Source: Gonatopus flavifemur (taxonomy: Eukaryota; Arthropoda; Insecta; Hymenoptera; Dryinidae). Taken from it: DNA of 64,000 nt. Position numbers and translations under genes: made by a program. The stretch is taken from assembly GCA_018340375.1 (NCBI GenBank), contig JAFFJZ010000011.1, forward strand, positions 1,054,001 through 1,118,000. The letters are read 5' to 3'. The notes under the pieces were generated by a model that ran no database searches, was not told the DNA's origin, and saw nothing but the letters and a program-made list of their open reading frames with translations. Of this stretch, positions 9,464 to 21,099 are shown piece after piece. Position 1 is the stretch's first letter. Each line of letters begins with the position of its first letter.

Positions 9464-12115
9464 TCAAGTTTTTTGAAAATTTGTTTATTCTGGAAATATA
9501 AGATTCAATTTCAGCAAGAATCTAATGACGAATAAGAATTGTAGGTCATTAGAACGGAAGATATGGATAACTTCCACAAAAATTCAATTTGGAACTATAA
9601 ATATATGCAACGTATGGAATTTATATGTACTTCATATAAATTTATGTGCAGACTATACAAAACATATTTATGAAGATTCCTTCTTGGAAGGTGCTAATGC
9701 ATTTTTTCATTTCCTTCAGTTTTGCTTTTCAGACCTGTAATCCAATCAACATTTCTAACAAATTCGTGTCGAACAATTCAAAAACCTTAATGATCACTTG
9801 AATTTATCTTATCAAATTCCAAGTAATATCTTATGGGACACAAAACAGTGTTCTTCTCAACAATCTTTGTTGCGATAAATATTCTAGTGTGATTTCGAAT
9901 ATCTTTCATGAAATGCATTAGAGATAGATATATATTTATGTTGCGCAAAAAATCCTTCATATCTCTATAAGATATCGTATTCGAGTATTCCAGAACAATG
10001 AAAATTTTCAAAGGGAAGAGTTTGCAAAGAGAATATTCAATATTCAACTTTTCGGATGATAAGAATAAATAATGAGAGAAATATAACCCTTTGAATATTC
10101 TATTTCAAGAAAATCTTTGTTACATCCGCATTCAAGATATAAATCTTATGGTACATATATTTTCATACATTCTTAGCGAAATAATATTGTGCCTCATAGA
10201 CAGAACCTTCCCTTAAACTTACATAGGTATATATCTTCAATCTGTGAGAGTGCTATAATAACATTATATGAACGTGATAATGGATGGATACTCCCACCGA
10301 TTAAAGCAATGCACTTTCTGGGGTTCCAATTCAAAGTTACACGGCCAGTTTCTCCTTCTTTCCTTTCTTTCTTCCATTCATTCCTCCTTTTTCTCCTCTG
10401 GAGTTGACTTGATTCTGAGATGGAAATACGTATGGATATAATGTACAATGCAATAAGGATATTTGGATGTTGAAAATAAGAATAGTATGAGTATAGAAAA
10501 AGACCGAAAAGGATGGTCTAAGAGGGTGGTTACTATATGCATACACACTCAAAAAGAGGGAAACATGGAGCGTCATGCGCCAAGGAAGTGGGAGGACTAT
10601 AGGACTTGCGCGAGGACGATGCTAGTGTTGTAGCCGGAAGGCTGCATTTGAGGGAGGATTTTCCCCTGCTTGGCTGCTTTTCCAGGACTTTCAAGGTAGT
10701 CTGTCTCTTTTCGTATGGGAAGAAGGAAAACAGGAAAGGCAGAGAAGAGGAGGAGAGTTGGTTGAAATGGAATAAAGTCGAAGCGAGCGTAGTGTGCCGT
10801 AGGGCGCGGGAATGCTGTGGGGTCGAGGGGTCTGGAGATTGATAACGCAATTCCAAGACTCCCATTATCCTCAACCCAACCTTACTACCACTACCATCGA
10901 GACCACTACTATCATGCCGTTGGGCTAGCTCCACGCTACCATCTTTTTTGCTCATGGCTCCTTCATCTCTCTCACCCCTTTCTTCCTCTTCTCTAGGGAC
11001 CGGCGAGTTTCAGAAATGTTGACTCCATAAAAGCCAGAAAGTTCTTTTTCATGGTTTTCCTTTTTTGCCTTCTCATTTTTCGGAAAGAGAGATCCAAGTG
11101 GTCGAGGAATGGTAGCATTAAGTGGACAGGAATAAATTGTTTTGAGATAATTCAGAATCGGGCATTAAAAAAACGAAAGAATAACAGAAGCGATGAGAAT
11201 ACCAGACATTATACGAATAAAAAGAGTCAAAGAACAACTTAATCATGTTAGTTATATTCAAATTGATCATCAAATATTTTATTTTCCTATTAGAATTAGA
11301 TATCGCCATTTTTAGTGTTTTTGAAGGCAAATACTCATAACATAAATGGGACAATGGTTTCTAAAATTCATCGACCTTTGCGAAGAAGAAACACGGGACA
11401 AAAGTAAAAAGGTTGAGAGCAGAAAGAACCTAGGAAGCTTTGGAATGAGTTGGTGGTGGAGTGGGTGGAGATAATGGGAGTCTTGAAATTGGATTATCAA
11501 TCTTCAGGCTCGTCGTTCCCTTTCGTTTTCACCCTCTCGCTACTCTCTATACTCCTCCCCTTTTTCCTCTTTCAAATTGAGATCGGAGAACATTTTCTAA
11601 AGTAACGTTTTGTCGTTTAGCGCGATTCCACCGGTGAAAAACCGCGATTTCGAGTTTGTGATAAGAAAACTTGTACAACCTCACAAAAAGAAAGGCGCAT
11701 TATTTTGAAGATATAAAAAATGTTTTTGTAACTTATAATTGTAAATTCACAAGAATTTCCTCTCATTTACATTTCGAGAAATCCTTATAGTTCAGAAATT
11801 TTTAGATAAGTGAAATCAAGAACGATAATTCGATACTGATGCAATTTCAATCGTTTACTCAAATGACATTTGAGTTGAATGTGGAAAAAACATAGAATAT
11901 TTAATCTTACGAATATTATCATATCCTATCACAAAACTTTTCGGACAGAATAAGTATTTCATCCAATAATCCGTGCGGGAATAGGAACATGGGCCAATAC
12001 TGTACAAATCCAAACTTACAGTCACCGGACCAATTGAATTGACGGTATTTACAAAGCGCATTTATTCCAAATATGTGAAAAAATATTAGTGTGACATTAT
12101 CTTTGTAGGAATTTG
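9464..12115. other. MITE-free block with purine/pyrimidine-rich islands
   Basis: I found no inverted-repeat element in this 2.6-kb block. 10330-10400, 10560-10800, 10930-11010 and 11370-11570 are strongly purine- or pyrimidine-rich and more GC-rich than their surroundings. Open frames here (for example 10533-10955, minus, 140 codons) are low-complexity Ser/Leu/Pro/Arg-rich with no domain and overlap frames on the other strand. It could be promoter, intronic enhancer or untranslated sequence; nothing decides among these. Confidence 0.4.
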
Positions 12116-12280
12116 TCTAGTAATTCACTAGTTGTAGCACTTGCCCCTACGAAAAACTGGAGACCCAAGTAGCCTGTTTATGGGTTGCTGATTGCACTAG
12201 CAATCCAAGAGCAGCCCTGGTACTAATTTTTCTAGTAATTCACGAGTTGCAACACTTCCCCTCGTGAAAAACTAGAGACC
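12116..12280 (+). repeat. Two 50-bp direct repeats
   Basis: 12116-12165 and 12231-12280 both read tctagtaattcac, then gagttg or tagttg, a cacttcccc-like stretch, and end in gagacc. They differ at several positions. The spacer of 65 bp is unrelated. This could be a local duplication or the end of an older element. Confidence 0.8.
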
Positions 12281-12325
12281 TCATATGTATATTTATTATA
12301 TATTTTATGTTATTAGATATACATA

Positions 12326-12329
<4 letters not shown>

Positions 12330-12369
<40 letters not shown>
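12330..12369. repeat. (TA)n microsatellite
   Basis: About 20 uninterrupted TA units, immediately beside the family H copy that hosts the MITE at 12402. Confidence 0.95.
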
Positions 12370-12370
<1 letters not shown>

Positions 12371-12401
12371 CGAGTATATCCCACGGGTACGATGCTCTGT
12401 C

Positions 12402-12694
12402 CACGCGGAGAAAATGTATTGGCGATTAATTACCCAAAGTTGAGTAAAACAGGGACATATATTCCTGTGAAGTTTAAAATCTATTGTATTCCCGTGAAGT
12501 TTAAAATCTAGTTGACTTCATTTTACTTGACTACAGATGAAAATGAATTCAAATTTTTTTATTATCCCCACAAATTGAATACTGTTGAAAACATCTGAAT
12601 GAATTTCCATTTGTAGTCGAGTAAAATGAAGTCAAGCGGATTTTGAACTTCGTGGGAATGTCACTATGTCCTTTCGTCAATACATTTTCTCCGT
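12402..12694. mobile_element. MITE family B copy 3, complete ends
   Basis: The termini are gcggagaaaatgtattggcg and the reverse complement of cgtcaatacattttctccgt. The long arms share the tactcgactacagatgaaaa block with the copies at 2186 and 7236. The left arm also contains a short internal duplication (attcctgtgaagtttaaaat, repeated near 12489). It interrupts a family H repeat, whose uninterrupted copy lies at 9062-9135. Confidence 0.88.
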
Positions 12695-12699
12695 TTAAT

Positions 12700-14442
12700 A
12701 ATCTTTAATACAAACTTTTCTCTGTGTATGACAATATTGATATCACACTCAAATAAGGTTAACAGTATAATTTCGAATACCGCGTTGGCATGTAATTTTA
12801 TCGTAAATGGAATTGATACGTGTCTTTTCTTCTAGATCGTGAGAACGCGGGAGAAATCTCAAGGAGAAGTCAATGCTGTCAAGCTCATGTTTTGTCTTAC
12901 AATAGTGCCACTCGCAAACGCCTTTTCATCGAAATACGTCGAAATTGAACTTTAAAAATCTTACGAATACGTTCATCTAATTATTGTAATGAAAAAAAGT
13001 ATATTGGAAGTGTATTGGTGGTTGAGAGCGGGGAACTGAATCTCTATGCTGTAAAAAAAAACTTCGGTAAACTTCCAGTGCCGTACTGGAAGCAATTAAG
13101 GTGTCGGGAAGAATAACTCGCTTAGCGCTCGAAAAGCCGTAGAAGTATTGTCCAAAACGTCTGATTGAGGGTGAAAACAAAATCGGAATTTCGAAAATCG
13201 AAAAATACTGGATGATAGGGCTCGTGAAATTAATGTCAGTGTCCCTTCCCCATTTTTTTCTAGGATATATAGTTTTCGAGAAAAAAAATAAAAACTACAC
13301 ATTTTTTCGTCCCAAAAATCAATGTTTTTCAACACTAAATTCATTCGATCTCACTCATTTTTCAATTAATCGGAATGAATCTTGCGAATTTCGTTTCGTA
13401 AAACTTCCCCGAAGATCATAATGTCGCGAAAGTTTTTGAAAATCAATAAAAAATTGTTAAATTTTCAATTCGAAATGAAAATCACGGTTTTCATGCTGTG
13501 CATTAAAAAAGTGGTGAAGGCAGTTTGAGCTAAAAGAAAATTCAAGCAACAAAGTTGTTCGCTAGTATATGGACTAACTTTATGGGAAATTTCAGGTGGA
13601 TTCAACCATTAGTTTGCAAAATACAGCGACTTATTTATACGCGCGCAAGGGAAATTTATCACGATTATGTGTCGTTTACCGGCTGAATACCAGGGTCCGT
13701 AGGCAAGATTGTATTCGCTCAATTCTTCAACCACAGCTTTGTGTTTTCGGGGTCGAAGAATTCGAATATCTAACGATTTTTACAAGATTTTATTTTCTCT
13801 ACCCATGTTTTTGTTTAAAACGGATTAAGGGGTTTTTCTGGTTAAGATTTACATGGAAAATTTTTTTCTCAAACACGTTTTTTCATAGAAAAAATTGAGA
13901 TATCGTTTTGAAAATTTGCAGGTATGTTTATTACATATTACAAAAAAATTTTTAAGATTTCAACAAATTTTTTTTCTCGTCATACTAATTTGAACAACAA
14001 AAAACACTAAAAAATGACGGTGGGAGTGTTTTGGAACGACCGGATAATCCGAAAAAACAGAAAAATGGCCAATTAGTCCTTTTTGGAGTGGCTATCGCAT
14101 GAACTAGGATCTTTTTGATTGGTCAAAAATTGTCTGATTTTCCACCCTCAAAAATCGATTTTTTCGAAAAATGGCCGCCCTTTTGTTATTTTTTGATGAA
14201 AAAAAATATCCTGATTCATACAATAGGCACTTCGACAAGGAATAATTTGCCATTTTTTTTGTCTTCTCCAGATCATTCGGTCGTCCCATTCTTCCGATTT
14301 TTTGGCGGAAAAGTAAAGTGTTTTGGCCAGAATGAAGTAAATTTTCCTAAGGGTGATTTCGTCATTAATTCTCTACAAGGAGCAAAATGAGCTGGTCATT
14401 GCATATCACTATATGGACAGCAAAGAATATATGTCACATATA
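12700..14442. other. Non-coding, decayed repeats (C- and D-type)
   Basis: 13100-13200 carries the taactcgcttagcgctcgaa block of repeat family C. 13995-14115 (minus) and 14205-14300 (plus) are related to 48715-48850, sharing the gataggcact, aatttgccat and gatcatccggtcg landmarks, so they form a spaced inverted pair. Open frames such as 13596-13898 have no recognisable domain. The C- and D-type sequences look like old interspersed repeats without coding capacity. Confidence 0.45.
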
Positions 14443-14741
14443 CACGCAGAGGAAAGTTACCTGGAAAATTACTATACTTTATAATAAACTAAGAACAAAA
14501 TCACATTTTGGGGTTATGTATCATATGTTGTCATTCAAATTACTATACTTTCTAGTCAGCAGTGATGGAATTCTGTTATTTATTGATGGGAAGTATAGTA
14601 ATTTTGATGACAACATATAATACATAACCCCAAAATCTGATTTTGTCCTATTTTACTGTAAAGCGTAGTAATTTTTTAGATAGATGCTGCCCATACAGTA
14701 TTCGGAGCTCCAGTGAAATCAACAATTCATTTTTTTCCGTG
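14443..14741. mobile_element. MITE with long inverted arms, CACGCAGAG terminus
   Basis: Begins CACGCAGAGGAAAG after TA and ends TTTTTTTCCGTG before TA. The inner arms are nearly perfect: gaacaaaatcacattttggg through caaattactatactt on the left, and their complement at about 14590-14655. The right end is duplicated in tandem (see 14672-14849). Confidence 0.82.
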
Positions 14742-14849
14742 TAGGTAGAAATTCACTACATTTTTTAGATAGATGCTGCCAATACAGTATTCGGAGCTCC
14801 AGTGAAATCAACAATTCATTTTTTTCCGTGTAGGTAGAAATTCACTACA
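14672..14849 (+). repeat. 89-bp tandem duplication including a MITE end
   Basis: 14672-14760 and 14761-14849 are identical except for one base (c/a in tgctgccMatac). Each copy contains ttcggagctccagtgaaatc and the MITE end ccgtgtaggt. The near-identity implies a very recent duplication or an assembly artefact. Confidence 0.95.
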
Positions 14850-15696
14850 TTTTTACTCCGTTCTTCAAATCCCAGTAGCAAAGTTTTCACGCGAAAGGTT
14901 GAAAAGATACGACTGTCGGGACTTTAGACAAACCATTTCTCTTGAATCATTTGAAAGAGACGCAATAAAATTCAGTGATTTTTATTTAGACACCTATTTC
15001 AACGCATATATTGGATAGGTGAATGAAAATTAGTAGGTTTCATTGTATCAGTTTCGGATAATTTGAAAGAAACAGTTGGGCTAGAGTCTGTGTCTGAATA
15101 TCTCCTTGAGCGTGGTGGTATACGGAGATGAAAAGAATAAAGAAACAGGCGAATGAAAGAGGGTAGGAAAAAGAGATGCAAGAGAAGAAACAGAATAAAA
15201 AGGTAAAAACGAAGTAGACAGTACAGGGTGCTATTACTGATGCTAGCGCTACCCCTGTGAAGCTTTTCGAAATATACGATTACAACGATAATTGTATGTG
15301 CGAATTGCCGCTATATATCTTGTTTATTTGCTCTGCGCTAAAGAATTTAACTGATACACGACACGCCTTGTTTCAGTATGTGTATATTCATGTAACTTGG
15401 TGAACGTATGCACATGAATTACATATCATCTTGCATAATGCGATTGTTTATATTTGAACAGACTTTTGTAATTTTAATTGATTTCATTTTAACGTTTAAA
15501 TTTATCCCAAGAGGAGGTGATGATTGGTTGAAACAACCCCCTCCCCCTCTCCCTCTTTGTAGATCGAACTACATCAAAATGAAATCCTGCTCAGCACATG
15601 AAATTACAATAATGTTGCAGTATCACAGAATATCACGAGTATGCTAAACAAAGCATCTAGTTGAACAGAGAAGAGTTTTTATATTAAAGATTATTA

Positions 15697-16059
15697 TACT
15701 GAAAAAAATATGTTTCGTCGAACCAGCAACAAGAGAATTGTCGACGTCTTTCATTGTTCGATATACAATAAGAATTTTCCAATAGCAACACATAGTTGAC
15801 AATAGAATTGTCAATTGAATGTTGACGGTTATATTTTTACGATGATCATTGTAAATTGATATATAACAATTCGAATTGTCATATATCAACCTACAATAAA
15901 ATCGTAAAAATATCGGTTATCATTGTTGGATTGACAATTTTATTTCTAACATGCCAACTACGTGTTGCTATAAGGACATAAATTGGATATTGTATATCCA
16001 ACAATAGGTTGTCACCAATTCTCTTATTGCTAGTTCTACGGGACATACTTTTCTCAGTG
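15697..16059. mobile_element. MITE, full-length palindrome, 363 bp
   Basis: The ends are tactgaaaaaaatatg and catacttttctcagtg, with TA after the right end. The whole element folds about a centre near 15877 (acaattcgaattgt). Inverted pairs include ccagcaacaagagaattg with its partner near 16013-16031, and the atatttttacgat blocks. It interrupts a family H repeat at the same TA used by the family B insertion at 12402. Confidence 0.92.
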
Positions 16060-16179
16060 TAGACAGCGTATCGTACCCGTGTTATTTATTATGTTCAAGG
16101 ATTTATACGGCTCTTTGTGATACAAAACAATAAAGCATAGTAATTGTACTCATAGGCATGTGAAATTATAAAGAACCTA

Positions 16180-16589
16180 TACGGAAAAAAATGTTCAGCT
16201 GTTTCAGCTAGATTTTAGCTACACGCAGAGAAAAAAAGTTGCTGAAACAGCAAACCTCGAAAATTTGCTTTGCTAATATGGTAAAACTTGTTGCTGAATT
16301 AGCAAAGAATTTGCTATTACAGCAAAAATTTTGCTCTTTCGACAAGCGCTTGCCATTCAGCAATCCGGAATCGTAGATATACATACGGCTAGAAAATTTT
16401 GCTGGATTAGCAAATATCTTGCTAAAATAGCAATATTTTTGCTGTCACAGCAACCGTTTTGCTAATTTAGCAAAGCAGATTTTTCGAAACCGCTTTTTCA
16501 GCAAGAATTTTTCTCTGCGTGTATCATACCTAGATATTTCGCTGCAGCAGCTAAAATTTAGCTGGTACAGCTAAAAATTTTTTTCCGTG
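16180..16589. mobile_element. Modular MITE, host of the element at 16222
   Basis: The left end TACGGAAAAAAATGTTC and the right end TTTTTTTCCGTG are inverted, with TA at both flanks. Without the nested 300-bp element it is only about 110 bp. It carries GCT-N5-AGC palindromes at 16198, 16541 and 16561, the last two exactly 20 bp apart. Confidence 0.85.
16222..16521. mobile_element. Modular MITE, GCT-N5-AGC array, 300 bp
   Basis: Termini CACGCAGAGAAAAAAAG and TTTTTCTCTGCGTG between TA (16220-16221, 16522-16523). Eight exact GCT-N5-AGC sites lie at 16241, 16293, 16313, 16401, 16421, 16441, 16461 and 16492, with degenerate versions near 16272 and 16333. Within runs the spacing is exactly 20 bp. 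Flanking T and A bases extend each site to TTTGCT-N5-AGCAAA. It is nested in the element at 16180-16589. Same architecture as 42803-43172 but a different sequence. Confidence 0.9.
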
Positions 16590-18252
16590 TAGCACGTATG
16601 CACCATGAGGTCCACCCCAGCCCAACATGGGGCCCATCCCGCCAGTTTAGGCTCAAGACCGGGCCAGAGTGAAGCCAGAATGGGCCGGAGTTCATACACG
16701 CTCGGGAAATGAAAGGGATTTGTTGAGAAATTCTACAATAAATGTTCATAACAAAATTTATTTTCTCAACTTTAGTTCAGATTTCGTTTCAATACCCGAT
16801 TCAAACTCCAGCAACATTAAGCGACGACAAAATCTGATGATTTTGATCGAAAACCTTTTTCTTTGTTAAAGAACACAGAAAAGGATCGCAGTGAAGATCA
16901 GGCAAACAAATCTTCGAAACAATTTGATTTGGAATGTAGGATTCTCAACAAAAATAAAATCCGTCAATCCGTGTGAGATAAGCGGTGTTTCCAGTGACAT
17001 TTGATGTGTTCCACTTATGCAGAATCAAATGAAACTTCAAACCAATGGTTGAGAACCAAGAATTGTTTATTGAAAAGTCCTTGAAATAATCCTCGCAGAC
17101 AATATAATTTCCTTCATAAATGAGACATAATCGTTAAAAACCGTAAGCATTGTGCATAATTGAGTATCCCCTTTCGAGAATAAAAATCAAAAACCGTGGC
17201 GAATGGTAAAATGAGAAGGGATGAGGGATGGACGATATCATATTCGCTCTTGGTAAAAAAGTCTTGATCATGCATCGACGATTTTATAGTAAAGTTTGAG
17301 TTTAATGATCGCTCAAATCAGATTGGCGTATGCAAAACGAAATAACTTCCGCTTACAATTTGATTATTATGCACTGATGAATCTTCCCTTGGCAATAGGG
17401 AAGTGATTTTCTTCTGACAACAGAGAAATGAGAAGGAGTAAAATGGATCATAAGTGACGGTAATTGTCCAAGTATTTTATCTGTGCATTACATATCAAAT
17501 AAATTAATCATCTGATAATCGGTTGAAATTTTTAGCACACCATAATTGGTATGAGATTTATGTGGGAGGGGGGGGGGTAAGTAAGTAAGAAGCAATGAGC
17601 ATCTTGTTTTAGGAAGAACATAACATTATTTTGCGAATACAGTATTCACTGGCCATAGATGGATATCATTTTTCTTGTTCATAGAAACACCTGAACGAAG
17701 CGTGTGTAAGTAGAAGTGAAAAGGAGGGAAGGGAAGATCGCATGACATTGTTGCTGTAGTAGTAGTCATAGTCGTCAGAGAGAAAATTCTCGTGATCTTT
17801 TCGCATACGACTCCCTGGGCGCCCTTTCGGTCCATGGTGGGTCTGGTCTGAAACGCGTAACACGCATTTTTATCAAATGTTACGAGCTTTGGAACGAGCC
17901 GGATGAAAACCAATATCTTACAGCCTCTTGGGACTTCACCCTGGCTCACGCCTCACTCTTCTTTCTTTCCTTTCCTCTCTAGTATTCTTACAACTAGCAC
18001 CTCACCACTATTCTCGCTACTAGAACCAACATTTCAACAGATCTCACCGGCGTCATCTCATTATTCTCATAAGCTTTGAACCCTTGTTTACATACTTTCA
18101 CCCTTTCGTTTTATTGCTCATAAATACATGTATAGATAGAATACATTTCTCACGGCAACTGCACGTAGTTAATTCTCCAAGTTTTAACGAATTCATTTAG
18201 TTGGATTCAATTTAATATCCTGTAGAACATTTTTTTGAAGGTTATTCAATGA
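16590..18252. other. Non-coding, mostly unique
   Basis: 16597-16690 is GC-rich with gggccc and gcccaacatggggc palindromic words. A G-run lies at 17568-17577. 17620-18010 is a higher-GC unique stretch with two overlapping minus-strand open frames (up to 107 codons) that show no domain. No gene is supported. Confidence 0.4.
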
Positions 18253-18495
18253 CACGGAAAAAAGAAAACTGATAAGTCTACCGTGTAGGATGACAACGCG
18301 TCGCTTCGAGTCTTTGAATGGAAATTTTTACAAAACATATTAATTCTCGTCGAATAATTCACGTCACAAGAGAAAAATCTATTTCTATCTCCTAATGTGA
18401 AATATTCGACAATATATTTTGTAAAAATTTCCATTTGAAGGCTTGAAGCGACGCGTTGTCATCCTGTACGGTGAATTTATCCATTTTTTTCCCTG
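18253..18495. mobile_element. MITE family A copy 1
   Basis: Starts CACGGAAAAAAGAAAACTG and ends TTTTTTTCCCTGG. The long arms pair around aggatgacaacgcgtcgctt and its complement near 18440-18465. It is the same family as 28238-28477 but more diverged, and its right terminus is mutated. Confidence 0.87.
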
Positions 18496-19390
18496 GCAAT
18501 TTGAATTCAGGTTACGTTTTTCTTTTCCCTAACTGACATGAAATTCTACATTCTATATATCCGATACAAATTATTACTCCAAAGTCTATATAAATGAGAA
18601 ATTCAATGAATTCCACTCATTTTGAAATTCTTAAGTACACAAAGCTCAACATTGGCTTATTTGGATACATATTTTCTTTTACACTTCTACCAGCTTTTCA
18701 TCCTCAGTTATTCTACACTGAGAAAAATTTGTAGTTGCCACAATAAAATTCACTAAATTTTTCAGTGAAATACGACATCAAATATATTTGCATAGTTGTG
18801 GTAACCAAGAACATATTTTCATTCAGACTCCAAAAAGGAATTGAGCAAACTAAATTTTCAACTCTATCCGTACAGTTACCACTAGTATATAAATTTAATC
18901 ATCCCTTCAAAATCGTAGCCACAAAATTTGATTGTTTGAATTCACCATATTTCATTTTCACTTTGACTGAGAGAAAATAGTTGTCTCTACTATATTTCCC
19001 TATTTGTAATTATAAAGAAAAACTCCCTTTTGTTCCTTTAGAAATTCTCTGTGAATCATTGACCATGTGGAGTGAATTCAGCTAAAGCACCAACCGTTAT
19101 TTTTCCATGCACAGCGTTACCACTATGGAAAAAGACAACTGAGAGTCAAAGACTCGAACGCTCGCGCATGACGAACTATCGGAACTGAAAGTTTGCGCGT
19201 TGTCCGTTTGCTACAACTTTGTTTGTAAGATATGGATACACAATACGAAGTGATGCAATACCTGACTGAGAACAAAACTGAACGAAACATTTGAGTTGCC
19301 ACAACTGAAATGATAGTTTTTGCAACAAAATTTTGAGTTGGAATACGTAATACTTTTCCGAGACAAAAACAGTTTTTATTCGATGCCGTA
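18496..19390. other. Non-coding, probable MITE remnants
   Basis: A typical left end, TA plus CACTGAGAAAAATTTG, stands at 18716, but I could not find its partner. The words gttgccacaa and acaactga recur, as in the element at 21100. No gene is supported. Confidence 0.35.
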
Positions 19391-19637
19391 TACTGGGGAA
19401 ACGTTTGTTTCGGCGAAACAAAATTTTGGTTGCAATGAACGCAAAGAAACTTTTTGGTTGGCTGAAATAAAATTTATTTAGGATAAAACAAATTTATTTG
19501 TCTGTATGAAAGCCTTAATTATTGTGAACCAAATTTTGTTCACCCCAAATAAATTTTATTTCAGCCAACCAAAAAGTTTCTTTGCGTTCATTTCAACCAA
19601 AATTTCGTTTAGCTGGAAAAAAACTGTGTTTTCAGTG
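19391..19637. mobile_element. MITE with 67-bp inverted arms
   Basis: The arms 19415-19481 and 19544-19610 are near-perfect inverted repeats, containing gcaaagaaactttttggttg and its complement. The ends TACTGGGGAAAC and GTTTTCAGTG flanked by TA give 247 bp. The open frames on both strands over the right arm are a by-product of the palindrome. Confidence 0.85.
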
Positions 19638-20230
19638 TATTTTATTAAGTCTTCCGCCATGAAAAATGAACAGTTCTGTCGGTGTGATTGGAGGTATATA
19701 ATAACATAAACTATGACAATGAGGATGAGTTGACGGGACTTATAAGTTCTGGTTCTAAAAATCAAACAATATCCTTTGAAAGCTTTTCATTTCATTAACT
19801 AAAATTTCCATTTTTTTTTGCTGTACTACACTAGTTGATACAACTCACGGTTGATAATTACATAAATACAATGTCATTAATGAAAACTTATAACTGAATA
19901 TTCCATTGTTGTCACAACTAATTATTTTATAAACATGTGACTGTATTTATAACTCCTCGAAAAGAAAAAAGTCGTTGCATTAACTGTCATAAAACAACTA
20001 AAAATTTTTCAGTTGTAGCGAATATTCAGTTTTCTCATTGCACGTAGTTTTGCATGTTTTCGTTGACCTTCCGTTGTGCGTTCTAATCAACTAAATCGGG
20101 CTTTTTCCATGACCAAAAATGTACTATGCTTCTCGAATTTGATCCTTGTTCTGGTTTCGAATCGTACTCTTTCACCCCTATGAACAGAAGATCAGATTTT
20201 CGAAAACCTCTTGTTCTCTTTAGATCCCTA
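19638..20230. other. Non-coding, caactg/cagttg-rich
   Basis: 19840-20035 repeats acaact and agttgt words, resembling the interior of the element at 21100, but no clear termini are visible. Nothing else is supported. Confidence 0.3.
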
Positions 20231-20451
20231 CACGGAGAGAAATTTGTAGTTAAATTTACTATGTTATTATTGTTTCCGAGGAACAGACTGAATTCTGTCG
20301 GATTTTACTATGAAGGGCATATTTTTACTATGGTACAACAATAGAATGCTGATCATATTTACTATGTTTGATGGGGAAACCCGTCATAGTCCAGTCTGTT
20401 CCTCGGAAACAATAATAACATAGTAAATTTAACTACAAATTCCTCTCCGTG
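20231..20451. mobile_element. MITE with 60-bp terminal inverted repeats, 221 bp
   Basis: The terminal repeats 20231-20290 and 20392-20451 match at 59 of 60 positions. They begin CACGGAGAGAAATTTGTAG and end in gaggaacagactg. TA flanks both sides. High arm identity points to recent insertion. The 72-codon frame across it is not a gene. Confidence 0.95.
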
Positions 20452-20636
20452 TATAGGGTGAATGAGGGTTGATAATATGGATAAATTATACAGAAACCAT
20501 TCTAATTGTTAATTTTCAAATAAGGTTTGGAATGTTTTTATCAAACTTTCTTATCCGTCAGTTGACGAACATAATCCTCAATTAACACAGAATTTTGATT
20601 ATTCACAAAATTTCGTTTGGAAATTCATACGCTGAG

Positions 20637-20800
20637 GGAACAAAGTCATTCATACAAAATCATATCCAATGATATCTATGAAACATTTCTTTGGAGAAAT
20701 GAAATAACATTACAATGAACAAATTGGTTTCCAACCACATGAAGTATTCTACCAAGTGAAAAACCATTTCACTCTGAGAAAAAATGTAAAATTCACATTT
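20637..20800. mobile_element. Left-end fragment of MITE family I
   Basis: Begins cgctgagggaacaaagtcat, followed by a ccaatgatatctatgaaaca block. It matches the end of the intact family I element that starts at 20816. No matching right end was found. Confidence 0.6.
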
Positions 20801-20815
20801 GGTTTAGGGAATATA

Positions 20816-21069
20816 CACTGAGGGAAAAAAGTAATTGAGACAAAAAAATATTGCATGCAATGTTATCTATAAATTATTTGCTCAAGTCAATGAAATTTTG
20901 CTCTCATGGATGAAATGGTTTTTCAGTTGATGAAATACTTCATGCGGTAAAAAACCATTACATTCATTGGAATCATATTTAATAATATTTAATTGGTTCA
21001 AAGAAATATTTTATAGATAGCACGGGATAAAATATTTTTTTTTGCCTCAATGACTTTTTTCCCTCAGTG
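20816..21069. mobile_element. MITE family I, complete copy, 254 bp
   Basis: The ends CACTGAGGGAAAAAAGTAAT and GACTTTTTTCCCTCAGTG are almost exact inverted repeats between TA dinucleotides. Related copies or fragments lie at 20637, 22979, 34631 and 38046. The family signature is a block like ccattggatggaatattatt near each end. Confidence 0.93.
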
Positions 21070-21099
21070 TATGAACCATTCAAAATATACTTCGAGCTA

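Noticed and set aside
10533..10955. 140-codon frame, minus strand, with an overlapping plus-strand frame
   Set aside because: Low-complexity composition from purine-rich DNA. No domain.
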